Source of the DNA: Mesorhizobium carmichaelinearum | GTDB lineage: Bacteria; Pseudomonadota; Alphaproteobacteria; Rhizobiales; Rhizobiaceae | Length of the DNA stretch: 64,000 bases | Direction: 5' to 3' | Assembly (NCBI RefSeq): GCF_900199455.1 | Contig: NZ_FZQR01000025.1 | Location: 1 to 64,000 of the forward strand | Shown: one piece after another, positions 43,464 to 52,648 of the stretch | How positions within the stretch are numbered: position 1 is the first letter of the stretch | Layout of the letters: each line of letters begins with the position of its first letter | Program-made: the position numbers and the translations under genes | The notes under the pieces: model-generated | Told to the model about the DNA's origin: nothing | Databases searched by the model: none | The model's input: only the letters and a program-made list of their open reading frames with translations

Positions 43464-43498
43464 GTTCGCAATTTGTTCTAATTTTGTTTCAATGTCAA
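43464..43498 (-). promoter_or_regulatory. LexA (SOS) box and promoter of the micropeptide gene
   Basis: GTTC-GCAATTT-GTTC at 43464-43478 matches exactly the alphaproteobacterial LexA consensus GTTC-N7-GTTC. On the minus strand a -35 TTGACA lies at 43498-43493, and a weak -10 (CAAATT, 43475-43470) overlaps the box, so LexA would block RNA polymerase. The downstream gene starts at 43441. Confidence 0.78.
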
Positions 43499-43627
43499 CG
43501 CCTGCAGAGATATGGTGATAGGACGGGAATTTGGGACGGTTAGTAAAAGGTTAACCGCTCGCTGGGAGGCGAGTGAAGCTGCTATTGACCACACCAGGCA
43601 GGCCATCCGCGAGCAGCGCCGCGAAGG

Positions 43628-43780
43628 TTACGATTGCGGGCAGCCACAGACTTCCCGGTTGGAGCCCTGCACGCACCGGTATGAACCGCCATGCGGGCAA
43701 CCGAAGATCAATGAATAGACGGTCGCCAGGATGGCGACCAGGAACAGCAACGCCGCAACCCCGAGAATGATCTTTTTCAC
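43628..43780 (-). CDS. 50-residue Cys-rich membrane-anchored peptide
   Basis: GTG 43780 has GGAGG 5 bp upstream. The product has an N-terminal hydrophobic helix (KKIILGVAALLFLVAILATV) followed by an exposed tail with four Cys (FGCPHGGSYRCV, EVCGCPQS). Such a tail could hold two disulfides in the periplasm or a metal. No family is recognised. The frame is open further upstream, but without hydrophobic or family character. Confidence 0.6.
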   Translation of the reverse strand: MKKIILGVAALLFLVAILATVYSLIFGCPHGGSYRCVQGSNREVCGCPQS

Positions 43781-44047
43781 GGCCGCCTCCGACCAGCGAG
43801 AGCCCGGGAACGTACCATGCCGAAGCGGTTCGAGATCACGGCAAGCGTGGTGGATGGCGCACCTCGCCCTTGGTGATCTCAACTCTGCGGCAAGCGATCT
43901 TCTCGCCCACAGTTGGGCCGTTCCCGATGGTCCGGAAATCGCAACTGCGATTGCTGCCATTAAGCCCGCTGCGGGCGGGAAGCCTCCAACGCACCTTGGT
44001 GTGAGCCGCGGTGACTAGCCGGGATGGCGTGAATGCCTACGCTCCAG

Positions 44048-44341
44048 TCAGGCCATCTTTGCCATTATCTTGGTCATATCTGCCGTGTCGAACGCCCTCA
44101 GTGTCTGAGTTCTGATGTTACCTTGCGACGCTATCGACAGGGCTAGTGCGGTCGCAGCAATGTCGTCGTCTGCTTCGGCAATCGCCACGACATCATGCTG
44201 GCCAAGCGTCCACAACAGGGTGTGGACCTTGACACCGCTTTTGCTGGCCATCGCCTTGAAGGCCTCAGAACGCTTCTGAGTATCCTTTACACTCCTGATA
44301 CCTTGATCTGTGAAATTCGACAGCAGCACGTAATAAGCCAT
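44048..44341 (-). CDS. GYD-domain protein
   Basis: A 97-residue single-domain GYD protein (ferredoxin-like alpha/beta, probably dimeric). MAYYVLLSNFTDQGIRSVKDTQKR, VKVHTLLWTLGQHDVVAIAEADDD and IRTQTLRAFD are the usual blocks. GGGAGGAA precedes the ATG. Function unknown; relatives occur singly throughout Rhizobiales. Confidence 0.88.
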   Translation of the reverse strand: MAYYVLLSNFTDQGIRSVKDTQKRSEAFKAMASKSGVKVHTLLWTLGQHDVVAIAEADDDIAATALALSIASQGNIRTQTLRAFDTADMTKIMAKMA

Positions 44342-44461
44342 TTGTTCCTCCCACAATAGGGAGCGGGCGGGCACTCACGGCGCGTCCGCCGTCTCCCAGA
44401 GCCTACGATAACACGAGCCGGATGTGCGAACCACAGGCGGCCAGACACGCCATCGCGCAGC

Positions 44462-45142
44462 CTACAATGGGACAACCTTGCCGTCGGCCAGCGTGACGCG
44501 CCGGTCCATGCGCGATGCCAGTTCGTGATTGTGGGTGGCGATCAGCGCCGCGAGGCCTGACTGTCGCACCAGCGCCTCCAGCGCTTCGAACACATAAGAG
44601 GCGGTGACCGGATCGAGATTCCCGGTCGGCTCGTCGGCCAGCAGAACCAGCGGCGCATTGGCGACCGCACGCGCTATTGCCACGCGCTGCTGCTCGCCGC
44701 CCGACAATTCGGCCGGCCGGTGCGAGGCGCGCTTGCCGATCTGCATATAGTCGAGCAGTTGCGCCGCGCGCTCCGCCGCTTCCTTGCGCGGCAGCCCCTT
44801 GATCAGCTGCGGCATCATGATGTTTTCCAGCGCGGAAAACTCCGGCAGCAGGTGATGGAACTGGTAGACGAAGCCGACATCGTTACGGCGAATCGAGGTG
44901 CGCTCGTCGTCGGACAGCCGCCCGCAGGCCCGGCCGGACAGGATCACGTCGCCGGCGTCGGGGCGTTCCAGCAGCCCGGCCGTGTGCAGCAGCGTCGACT
45001 TGCCGGTGCCCGACGGCGCCACCAGCGCCACCATCTCGCCGCGCTTCAACGAGAAATCGGCGCCGTTCAGAATGGTGAGCTTGCGCGGCCCCTGGACATA
45101 GTGCCGCTCGACGCTCTTCAGTTCGATAATGACCTCGGCCAC
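44462..45142 (-). CDS. lolD: Lipoprotein-releasing ABC transporter ATP-binding protein
   Basis: A 226-residue ATPase driving release of outer-membrane lipoproteins from the inner membrane to LolA. Walker A is APSGTGKST (42-50), then [21 protein letters not shown] (LolD-typical), the signature [14 protein letters not shown] and Walker [13 protein letters not shown]. The start is GTG 45142, overlapping the lolC stop (TAGTG); the frame remains open upstream but only as the shadow of lolC. Confidence 0.93.
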   Translation of the reverse strand: MAEVIIELKSVERHYVQGPRKLTILNGADFSLKRGEMVALVAPSGTGKSTLLHTAGLLERPDAGDVILSGRACGRLSDDERTSIRRNDVGFVYQFHHLLPEFSALENIMMPQLIKGLPRKEAAERAAQLLDYMQIGKRASHRPAELSGGEQQRVAIARAVANAPLVLLADEPTGNLDPVTASYVFEALEALVRQSGLAALIATHNHELASRMDRRVTLADGKVVPL

Positions 45143-46428
45143 TACTCGTACCTCAAGGCTTCGACGGGATCGAGGCGGGCTGCCCGCCATGCCGGAAACA
45201 CCGTCGCCAGGAAGGACAGGCCGAGCGCCATGATGATGACATAGGTCGTCTCGCGCGGATCCATCTTCGCCGGCAGCTGGCTGAGGAAATAGAGCTCCGG
45301 GTTGAACAGCACCTTGCCGGTCATCCAGGAGAAGAACTGGCGGATCGATTCGATGTTGGTGCAGATGACGACGCCGAGCAGCACGCCGGCGAGCGTACCG
45401 GTGACGCCAATCGCCGCCCCCGTCATCAGGAAGATGCGCAGGATGGCGCCCCGGGAGGCGCCCATGGTGCGCAGGATGGCAATGTCGTGCCCCTTGTCCT
45501 TCACCAGCATGATCAGTCCGGAAATGATGTTGAGCGCCGCCACCAGCACGATCAGCGTCAGGATCATGAACATGACGTTGCGTTCGACCTGCAGGGCCGA
45601 AAAGAAGGTCTCGTTGCGCTGGCGCCAGTCGACCATGTCGATGGGCCGTTGCGCCGCCTCCTCCACCTTCGGTTTCAGCGCGTCGACATTGTCGGGATTG
45701 TCGACATAGATCTCGATGGTCTGCGCGCGGCCATCCATGTTGAAATAGAGCTGCGCTTCGGAGAACGGCATGTAGACGATGGAAGTGTCATATTCCGACA
45801 TGCCGACTTCGAAGATCGCCGCGATCTTGTAGCCTTTCATGCGCGGCGTCGTGCCGATCGGCGTGACGTCGCCGTCAGGAGAGATCAGCGTAATGGTGTC
45901 GCCGAGCGTCAGGCCGAGATTCTCCGCCATGCGCTTGCCGATGGCGACGCCCTCGCCCGAGTCGAAACCGGCGAGCGAACCCTGCTTGATGTTGTTGGCG
46001 ACGATGGCGATCTTGCCGAGATCTTCGCCGCGTATGCCACGCACCAGCGCGCCGGTACCGCCGCCGACATTGCCTTGCGCAAGCACCTGGCCGTCGATCA
46101 GCGGGATGGCGTATTTGACGCCGGGCACGCCGTTGATGCGGCCGGCGACCTGGGCGTAGTCCTCAAGCGGCGAATCGAGCGGCTGCACGATCAGATGGCC
46201 ATTGACGCCAAGGATGCGCGTCAACAGTTCAGCGCGGAACCCGTTCATCACGGCCATGACGACGATCAGCGTCGCCACCCCCAGCATGATGCCGAGGAAG
46301 GAGATCGAGGCGATGACCGAGATCACCGTCTCCTTGCGCCGCGAACGCAGATAGCGCCAGGCAACCGTGCGCTCGAAGAAGGAGAACGGGCCGGCGCCCG
46401 CCGATCTTGTCGCCGCCGCCTCGCTCAT
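45142..46428 (-). CDS. lolC: Lipoprotein-releasing ABC transporter permease, LolC/LolE family
   Basis: A 428-residue permease with the MacB/FtsX layout: helix 1 near residues 35-60 ([30 protein letters not shown]), a large periplasmic domain (about 60-280) and three C-terminal helices. [19 protein letters not shown] and [19 protein letters not shown] are family signatures. It overlaps proS by 4 bp and lolD by 1 bp. One permease gene is seen, so it may work as a homodimer, or a second subunit is encoded elsewhere. Confidence 0.92.
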   Translation of the reverse strand: MSEAAATRSAGAGPFSFFERTVAWRYLRSRRKETVISVIASISFLGIMLGVATLIVVMAVMNGFRAELLTRILGVNGHLIVQPLDSPLEDYAQVAGRINGVPGVKYAIPLIDGQVLAQGNVGGGTGALVRGIRGEDLGKIAIVANNIKQGSLAGFDSGEGVAIGKRMAENLGLTLGDTITLISPDGDVTPIGTTPRMKGYKIAAIFEVGMSEYDTSIVYMPFSEAQLYFNMDGRAQTIEIYVDNPDNVDALKPKVEEAAQRPIDMVDWRQRNETFFSALQVERNVMFMILTLIVLVAALNIISGLIMLVKDKGHDIAILRTMGASRGAILRIFLMTGAAIGVTGTLAGVLLGVVICTNIESIRQFFSWMTGKVLFNPELYFLSQLPAKMDPRETTYVIIMALGLSFLATVFPAWRAARLDPVEALRYE

Positions 46429-47753
46429 GCGGCGGCACCGAAGCGTTTTTTCGCATCGGCGATCGGCAGCGTTTCGCGCTCACCCGTCTTGCGATTCTTG
46501 ATCTCGACCTCGCCGGCAGCCACACCGCGCGGCCCGACGATCACTTGCCAGGGCAAGCCGATCAGGTCGGCGGTGGCGAACTTGCCGCCCGGCCGCTGGT
46601 CGGTGTCGTCATAGAGCACATCCTTGCCGGCGGCGGTGAAGGCGGCATTCAACTCTTCGCTGATACGGTCGCAGTCGGCGTCGCCCACTTTCATGTTGAT
46701 CAGGCCGATGTCGAACGGCGCCACGGCGTCGGGCCAGATGATGCCGTTCTCGTCATGGCTGGCTTCGATGATCGCAGCGACCAGCCGCGATGGGCCGATG
46801 CCGTAGGAACCGCCGGAGGCGAAATGGTCCTTGCCGTCCGGTCCGGTCACCTTGGCGCCCATCGGCTTGGAGTACTTCTCGCCAAAGTGGAAGATGTGGC
46901 CAACCTCGATACCGCGTGCCGAAACCTTGTCGCTCTCGGGCACCTTTTCCCACGCCGCCTCGTCATGCATCTCGTCGGTGGCGGCGTAGGGCGTCGTCCA
47001 CGTCTTGACGATATCGGATATCTCGCCGTCATTGGCGAAGTCGGTACTGGCGCCGGGCACGGCTAGCGAAAGATAGTCACGATGGCAGAAAACCTGGCTT
47101 TCGCCGGTGTCCGCCAGGATGATGAATTCATGGCTGAGGTCGCCGCCGATCGGCCCGGTGTCGGCGCGCATCGGAATCGCCTGCAGGCCCATGCGCGTGA
47201 ACGTCCTGAGGTAGGAAACGAACATCCTGTTGTAGGCCGCCCTCGCGCCCTCGAAGTCGAGGTCGAAGGAATAGGCGTCCTTCATCAGGAACTCGCGCGA
47301 ACGCATGACGCCGAAGCGTGGCCGCACCTCGTCGCGGAACTTCCACTGGATGTGGTAGAGGTTGAGCGGCAAATCCTTGTAGGATTTCACATAGGCGCGG
47401 AAAATCTCGGTGACCATCTCCTCATTGGTCGGACCGTAGAGCATGTCGCGGTCCTGGCGGTCCTTGATGCGCAGCATCTCCTTGCCATAGTCGTTGTAGC
47501 GACCGCTTTCGCGCCACAGATCGGCCGACTGGATGGTCGGCATCAGGATTTCCAGCGCACCGGCGCGGTTCTGCTCCTCGCGGATGATCTGGCAGACCTT
47601 GTCCAACACACGTTTGCCAAGTGGCAGCCAGGAGAAGCTGCCCTGCCCCTGCTGGCGGATCATGCCGGCACGCAGCATCAGCCGGTGCGAGACGATCTCG
47701 GCCTCACGCGGATTTTCTTTGAGGATGGGCAGGAAATAGCGCGACAAACGCAT
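46425..47753 (-). CDS. proS: Prolyl-tRNA synthetase, short alphaproteobacterial type
   Basis: A 442-residue class II synthetase. Motif 1 and 2 regions are visible ([49 protein letters not shown]), motif 3 is [31 protein letters not shown], and the anticodon-binding domain closes with [18 protein letters not shown]. The family's roughly 180-residue editing insertion is absent, as is normal for this group. The operon continues into lolC and lolD. Confidence 0.95.
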   Translation of the reverse strand: MRLSRYFLPILKENPREAEIVSHRLMLRAGMIRQQGQGSFSWLPLGKRVLDKVCQIIREEQNRAGALEILMPTIQSADLWRESGRYNDYGKEMLRIKDRQDRDMLYGPTNEEMVTEIFRAYVKSYKDLPLNLYHIQWKFRDEVRPRFGVMRSREFLMKDAYSFDLDFEGARAAYNRMFVSYLRTFTRMGLQAIPMRADTGPIGGDLSHEFIILADTGESQVFCHRDYLSLAVPGASTDFANDGEISDIVKTWTTPYAATDEMHDEAAWEKVPESDKVSARGIEVGHIFHFGEKYSKPMGAKVTGPDGKDHFASGGSYGIGPSRLVAAIIEASHDENGIIWPDAVAPFDIGLINMKVGDADCDRISEELNAAFTAAGKDVLYDDTDQRPGGKFATADLIGLPWQVIVGPRGVAAGEVEIKNRKTGERETLPIADAKKRFGAAA

Positions 47754-48105
47754 GGACTGGTCCGTGAATGAGAACGGCCACGCCAGAATCGGCGCGACGC
47801 AGGCTTGCTTGACCCGGCTTCATAGCCATTTCATGGCGGAATGGAAACCCGGACATGGCGGCACATCAGTGCGTTGCGGCCCGGAATCCTACGGTTTCCA
47901 GGATCAGCCGCGCCGGCGATTGAGCATAGCGAACGTCTTCGGACTTGGCCGCCAATTCTTTGCGCGCGTCAATTCAGGACATGTCGCAAAGGCTCCGTGG
48001 TCGTTTCGAAAGCAAAGCATGCCATACTATTGTGCAGTGCAGCACGAGAATGCCTGTTTCGAGGCAAAATTCTTCGTGACATTTTCATTCGGCTTAGGCT
48101 AGTGT
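47754..48105. other. Intergenic region without recognisable genes
   Basis: No gene with family resemblance or a good ribosome site is found on either strand; short open frames here lack codon bias. The right end contains GTGACA at 48076-48081 and TAGTGT at 48100-48105, 18 bp apart, a plausible promoter for the small RNA that follows. The left end presumably holds the proS promoter. Confidence 0.5.
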
Positions 48106-48259
48106 GCCTCGATAACCGAGAGGGCGGAGAAAAATCTGCTCTCCTACGCGGTCAAAGTCTTGGGAGGATGCGATCTAGGCGCGGTTACTCGCTGCCGCCG
48201 GAAACCGGAAACAGATCGGACGCGTTTAATTGCAAGGCCTCGTGCCTTGCATTTTTTTT
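48106..48259 (+). ncRNA. Candidate small RNA
   Basis: About 150 nt without coding potential, bounded by a plausible promoter (-35 GTGACA 48076-48081, -10 TAGTGT 48100-48105) and a strong Rho-independent terminator. Internal hairpins are CTCG-ATAAC-CGAG, GGAG-N10-CTCC and CCGG-AAA-CCGG. No upstream gene on this strand needs the terminator. The exact start and identity are unknown; comparison with rhizobial sRNA families would decide. Confidence 0.5.
48232..48259 (+). terminator. Rho-independent terminator
   Basis: GCAAGGC (48232-48238), loop CTCGT, GCCTTGC (48244-48250) form a perfect 7-bp stem, followed by A and eight T (48252-48259). It faces rightwards. Confidence 0.85.
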
Positions 48260-48398
48260 GTGCAATCATCTGGTTAGCGCGGCGAGTTGCCACGGTGCAT
48301 GACCTTGCGTCAACAGGCGTACGGCCGCGAGATGTGGTGGCATTTTTGATCCCTGCCCGCAGCGCTCCAATGCGGCAGGAGCGCCCTCGCCGGACGAT

Positions 48399-48683
48399 CT
48401 ACTTTGCCGGCGTCTGGCCGAAATCCGGCACGATGTGGGGGATGTCGTTGAGGCTGTATCCCAGCCCGTGCGTCAGGCCATAGAAAATGCCCATCAGAAT
48501 CGCCGTGGCGATGGTGGTGCGGATCACGGCGCGCAGCATGTGCGGCCCGCGCGGCGCGCTTGGGACCGTGCCCAGCGTCACGTCGTGATCGTCGTCCTGT
48601 GTGCGGACGCTGAACGGCAGCACGGCAAACAGCACCACCCACCAGGTCGCGAAAAACAGGGCGGTAAACGAAACCCAGCTCAT
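48399..48683 (-). CDS. DUF1467 family membrane protein
   Basis: A 94-residue protein with two hydrophobic helices (SFTALFFATWWVVLFAVLPFSV at the N terminus and TTIATAILMGIFYGLTHGLGY near residue 60). The intervening loop carries the family's GTVPSAPRGPHM. Conserved next to mce in Rhizobiales; function unknown. It overlaps mce by 4 bp (ATGA). Confidence 0.88.
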   Translation of the reverse strand: MSWVSFTALFFATWWVVLFAVLPFSVRTQDDDHDVTLGTVPSAPRGPHMLRAVIRTTIATAILMGIFYGLTHGLGYSLNDIPHIVPDFGQTPAK

Positions 48684-49084
48684 GATTGCTCCAGTTCGAT
48701 CAGCGTGCCGAAGAAATCCTTCGGATGCAGGAACAGCACCGGCTTGCCATGCGCGCCGATCCTGGGGTTGCCGTCGCCCAGCACGCGGGCGCCCGAGGCC
48801 TTGAGCTGATCGCGCGCGGCCAGGATGTCGTCGACCTCGTAGCAGAGATGATGCATGCCGCCGGACGGGCTCTTCGCCAGGAAAGCGGCGATCGGCGAGC
48901 CCTCGCCCAGCGGTTCCAGCAATTCGATCTTGGTGTTGCCGACATTGACGAACACCACGGTGACACCATGCTCGGGCAAAGCCTGCGGCTCCGTCACTTC
49001 GGCGCCAAGCGTGTCGCGGTAGGCAGTAACGGCAGTGGTCAGATCCGGCACCGCAAGTGCGACATGGTTCAGCCGTCCGAGCAT
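48680..49084 (-). CDS. mce: Methylmalonyl-CoA epimerase
   Basis: A 134-residue vicinal-oxygen-chelate enzyme that interconverts (2R)- and (2S)-methylmalonyl-CoA in propionate metabolism. It begins MLGRLNHVALAVPDLTTAV (metal-binding His) and shows MHHLCYEVDDILAARDQL and PVLFLHPKDFFGTLIELEQ with the conserved His and Glu. ATG 49084 marks the family start. Confidence 0.93.
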   Translation of the reverse strand: MLGRLNHVALAVPDLTTAVTAYRDTLGAEVTEPQALPEHGVTVVFVNVGNTKIELLEPLGEGSPIAAFLAKSPSGGMHHLCYEVDDILAARDQLKASGARVLGDGNPRIGAHGKPVLFLHPKDFFGTLIELEQS

Positions 49085-49243
49085 GTGCGCGCTATCTCTC
49101 CTCTGTCCAATGGCTGGCGTCATACGTCAAATCGGCTGAGATCAACAGCCATTCGCGAAGCGCGCACTGTCGCACTTTGGTGGACATTCTCGCGAATCAC
49201 GATCGAGGCTGGTCCGCCCGGCAACCGCAAAGTACAAACGGCA

Positions 49244-50107
49244 ATGTCTTGCATCCGCCCCGCCCGCGCCCGCGTTTTCAGCTTCGATCTCGGATCATTC
49301 AAGATTGCCGCCTTGCTCGACGCTGTCGATATCAGAGACAATCTTGCATCGGCCTTCGCAGCCGGACAGCCGCCAGCCGCCGTGCTCGAACTGGCGGTCT
49401 CGAACTTCATCGACCAGGATCGATACGAACATTGTTTCATCCCGACGCTGATCGACACCGGTTCCGAAAAGATCCTGTTCGACACCGGATGCGGGGATGA
49501 GGGCAGCTCACTGCTGGACTGTCTGCAGGACCTTGGGCTCGGGCCCGATGATATCGACGTGGTGGTCATCACGCACGGGCACCCAGATCATATCGGTGGG
49601 CTCATCAGGAATGGCGAACCCGTTTTCAGCCGGGCACGCTATGTATTCGGCGCGGCTGAATTCGCTTTCTGGACCGAGGGAACCGCGGTCCGTGAGGCCA
49701 GGTTGGCCAACCGTGATCTGTTCAGGCAGATTTGCACCGGGCTGGCCGATCGGGCAACATTCATCGCGCCCGGAGATGAGGTTCTGCCGGGCATTACCGC
49801 CATCGACGCGTCAGGTCATTCCCCCGGTCTCCTGGCATTTCTCGTCGAAAGCGACGGCCAGAAATTGCTGATCTGGTCGGATGCGTTCCTGCACTATGTC
49901 GTGTCCATCCAGCATCCGGAATGGCATGCCGATTTCGATGATGACAAGGAGCAGGCGGTCGAGACCCGCGAGCGCCTGCTGAAGATGGCCGCCGAACAGC
50001 GCCTGCTGGTCGCCGGCCACCACATGCCATTTCCGGGCCTGGGCTACATCGAATCGGCGAACGGTTCTTTTCGCTGGCTTCCCGTCAGCTATCAGCTGAA
50101 CGTCTAG
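49244..50107 (+). CDS. MBL-fold metallo-hydrolase
   Basis: A 287-residue metallo-beta-lactamase-fold hydrolase. The metal motif is VITHGHPDHIGG (H111, H113, D115, H116), with further ligands in DASGHSPGL, LIWSDAFLHY and VAGHHMPFPG. Layout resembles quorum-quenching lactonases and related hydrolases, but the substrate is open. It lies alone on the plus strand between mce and rnj. The frame is open far upstream, antisense to mce, but only from ATG 49244 is there family sequence. Confidence 0.85.
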   Translation: MSCIRPARARVFSFDLGSFKIAALLDAVDIRDNLASAFAAGQPPAAVLELAVSNFIDQDRYEHCFIPTLIDTGSEKILFDTGCGDEGSSLLDCLQDLGLGPDDIDVVVITHGHPDHIGGLIRNGEPVFSRARYVFGAAEFAFWTEGTAVREARLANRDLFRQICTGLADRATFIAPGDEVLPGITAIDASGHSPGLLAFLVESDGQKLLIWSDAFLHYVVSIQHPEWHADFDDDKEQAVETRERLLKMAAEQRLLVAGHHMPFPGLGYIESANGSFRWLPVSYQLNV

Positions 50108-50116
50108 CTCCCGCCC

Positions 50117-51787
50117 TCACCTGGTGACGAAAACCGTCACCAATGGTTTCTTGCCCCAGGCTTCGTTGGCGGCGCCGCGCACCGCGCGCCGCACTGCCTC
50201 CTGCACCAGGTCGAGATCTTTGCGACGCTGGCGGGGAATCGAATCGACCGCGCCGACCGCCGCATCGATCATCAAATCCTCCAGCGTCTCGCCGCTGGCA
50301 TCGGCCTCGGCGACGCCGATGGCGACCAGGTCTGGGTCGCCGGCGAGCTCATATTTGTCGTCGAGCACGACATTGACCGCGACATGGCCGGCAAAGGACA
50401 GTTTGCGCCGGTCGCGAATGCCCATCGCCTGGTCGGTGCCGATCAGATTGCCGTCCTTGTAGATGCGGCCGAACGGCACCTGGTCGATGATGGTGGCAGG
50501 ACCGGGAGCGAGCCGCAGCATGTCGCCGTCACGCACCTGCGCCACCTGGCCGATGCCGGAGGTCGACATCAGCGAGCCCTGTGCCACCAGATGCGCCGCC
50601 TCGCCATGCACGGGAACACCGATCTGCGGGCGTACCCATTCATACATTTTGCGCAGTTCGCTGCGCCGGGGATGGCCGGAGACATGCACCAGGGCGTCGC
50701 CATCCTCGATGATCTTGATGCCAAGATCGATCAGGCGGTTCTTGATCTCGAGGATCGCCTTCTCATTGCCGGGAATGGTGCGCGAGGAAAACACCACCGT
50801 GTCGCCCGCCGTCAGCGACACCGACTTCATCTCTTCGCGCGACAGTTTCGCCAGCGCCGCAAGCGGCTCGCCCTGGCTGCCGGTGCAGATGATGACGAGG
50901 TTTTCGCGCGGGATGAAGCCGAAATCTTCCTCGGCGATGAATTCCGGCAGGCCGTCCATATAGCCAAGCTCGTCGGCGACATCGATGACCCGCTTCAGCG
51001 AGCGGCCGAGCACCAGGCACTGGCGGCCGGCGTCGCGCGCCGCCTTGGCGATGGAGACGATGCGCCCGACATTGGAGGAGAAGGTTGTGACGGCGACCCG
51101 GCCGACGGCACTCTGGATGACGCCCTTGAGCCCCTCACCAACCGCCACTTCCGACGGCGATTCCCCTTCGCGCAGCGCATTGGTCGAATCGCAGATCAGC
51201 GCCAGCACGCCCTTGTCGCCATAGGCCCTGAAACGCGCCTCGTCGGTCTTGGGTCCGATCGTCGGTTCCGGATCGATCTTCCAGTCGCCGGTGTGGATGA
51301 CGGTGCCGGCCGGCGAGGTGATCGCCAACGACATCGGCTCAGGGATAGAATGCGCCACTGGAATGGCTTCGATCTCGAAGGGGCCGACGGTGAATTTCTC
51401 GCCCGCCCGGTAGATCGTCAGCGGGATTTTCGGTGCGCCCTGCTCGCCCTGCCGCTTGGCTTCCAGCAGCCCGGCGCTGAACGGCGTCATCCACACCGGC
51501 GCCTTCAGCTTCGGCCAGGTGTCGAGCAGCGCGCCGTAATGGTCTTCATGCGCGTGGGTGATGATGATGCCGCGCAGATTGGCGAGGTTCTCCTCGATGA
51601 AGCGCGTATCGGGCAGCACAAGGTCGACGCCGGGCAGGCTGGCATCTGGAAAGGTGACGCCGACATCGATGACGATCCATTCGCGCGCGCTCGGCGGGCC
51701 GTAGCCGTAGAGGGCGAAGTTCATGCCGATCTCGCCGACGCCGCCGAGCGGCACGAAGACGAGTTCGGCGTTTTCCGCTTTCGCCAT
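50117..51787 (-). CDS. rnj: Ribonuclease J
   Basis: A 556-residue metallo-beta-lactamase/beta-CASP RNase with endo- and 5'-exonuclease activity in mRNA decay and rRNA maturation. The metal motif is ITHAHEDHYGAL (H78, H80, D82, H83). The beta-CASP domain holds CDSTNALREGESPSE, VAVTTFSSNVGRIVSIA and ICTGSQGEPLAALAKL. VHVSGHPRRSEL and VPVHGEAAHLVAQ complete the site, and a C-terminal domain follows. ATG 51787 has GGAAGGGA upstream. Confidence 0.95.
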   Translation of the reverse strand: MAKAENAELVFVPLGGVGEIGMNFALYGYGPPSAREWIVIDVGVTFPDASLPGVDLVLPDTRFIEENLANLRGIIITHAHEDHYGALLDTWPKLKAPVWMTPFSAGLLEAKRQGEQGAPKIPLTIYRAGEKFTVGPFEIEAIPVAHSIPEPMSLAITSPAGTVIHTGDWKIDPEPTIGPKTDEARFRAYGDKGVLALICDSTNALREGESPSEVAVGEGLKGVIQSAVGRVAVTTFSSNVGRIVSIAKAARDAGRQCLVLGRSLKRVIDVADELGYMDGLPEFIAEEDFGFIPRENLVIICTGSQGEPLAALAKLSREEMKSVSLTAGDTVVFSSRTIPGNEKAILEIKNRLIDLGIKIIEDGDALVHVSGHPRRSELRKMYEWVRPQIGVPVHGEAAHLVAQGSLMSTSGIGQVAQVRDGDMLRLAPGPATIIDQVPFGRIYKDGNLIGTDQAMGIRDRRKLSFAGHVAVNVVLDDKYELAGDPDLVAIGVAEADASGETLEDLMIDAAVGAVDSIPRQRRKDLDLVQEAVRRAVRGAANEAWGKKPLVTVFVTR

Positions 51788-51822
51788 GATTTTTCCCTTC
51801 CTGGCCCTTGAGGCCAAGCCCA

Positions 51823-52644
51823 TTATACCCGTGCGGACGCCACCGCGCCGAAATGCACATCGCCGGCGGCGATCGTCAGGACAGTCCCCTCATCGTCGCG
51901 GATCACGAAACGGCAGTCCTCGTCAATGGTCTCGAACACCCCACGCACTACATTACCGTCAATTCTGACAGCAACCTCGCCGCCAAGCCCCGCCGCGCGC
52001 GCCAGCCAGCGCCGCCTGACAGCGGCAAGGCCGCGCCCTTCATCCCACAGGCGGGCATTCTCGCTCCAGGCATCCGACAGCGCCAGGAACAGCGTTTCCG
52101 CATCGCATGTCGCGCCGAGCGCGTGCAGCGATGTCGCGGGATAAGGCAAATCCGTTGGATGCGCCACCACATTGACGCCGATGCCGACCGCCACCGCGAA
52201 ACGGCCGCCATCCAGTATCGCCGACTCCAGCAGGATGCCGGCGAGCTTGGCGCCTGAAGCAAGCACGTCGTTCGGCCATTTCAGCTCGAAACGGTTTTGT
52301 CCCTGGCTTGCGCCGTCGAGGCCGATTGATATGCGGCCCTTCGGCACCACGGCATCGAGCGCGTCGGCAAGCGACAGGCCGGCGACGAAACCCAGCGTCG
52401 CGGCAAGGCGAAGCTCACCGCCAGTGACGACGAGCAAGGTCGCGGCCAGATTGCCTTCAGGCGACACCCAGGCGCGGCCGCGCCGGCCACGCCCGCTTTC
52501 CTGTTTTTTGGAAACGACCCACAGCCTGCCCGGGTCGCCTGCCCTTGCATGGTCCAGCGCCACCGTGTTGGTGGAACCGATACTGTCATGGGCCTCGAGC
52601 CGGAACCCTTCCGACGCCGAGGTTGGAGCCAGCCGAAATGCCAT
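51823..52644 (-). CDS. birA: Biotin-[acetyl-CoA-carboxylase] ligase
   Basis: A 273-residue biotin protein ligase. DSIGSTNTVALDHARAG opens the catalytic core, followed by the biotin/ATP loop ESGRGRRGRAWVSPEGNLAATLL (GRGRRGR), KWPNDVLASGAKLAGILLES and VGIGVNVVAHP. No N-terminal DNA-binding domain is present, so it should not act as a repressor. ATG 52644 is chosen; ATG 52680 would overlap nuoN by 32 bp. It ends the nuo operon side with rnj. Confidence 0.93.
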   Translation of the reverse strand: MAFRLAPTSASEGFRLEAHDSIGSTNTVALDHARAGDPGRLWVVSKKQESGRGRRGRAWVSPEGNLAATLLVVTGGELRLAATLGFVAGLSLADALDAVVPKGRISIGLDGASQGQNRFELKWPNDVLASGAKLAGILLESAILDGGRFAVAVGIGVNVVAHPTDLPYPATSLHALGATCDAETLFLALSDAWSENARLWDEGRGLAAVRRRWLARAAGLGGEVAVRIDGNVVRGVFETIDEDCRFVIRDDEGTVLTIAAGDVHFGAVASARV

Positions 52645-52648
52645 CCCG

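Noticed and set aside
43731-44018. 95-codon plus-strand frame opposite the Cys-rich micropeptide
   Set aside because: No ribosome site or recognisable domain; the opposite strand has a better start and a clear membrane helix.
47841-48302. 153-codon plus-strand frame in the proS-DUF1467 gap
   Set aside because: No ribosome site, no codon bias, and it runs through the Rho-independent terminator and the promoter-like sequence.
48686-49243. Long open frame running into the metallo-hydrolase from far upstream
   Set aside because: It is antisense to mce and has no family resemblance; the hydrolase fold begins only at 49244, so a shorter gene is annotated.
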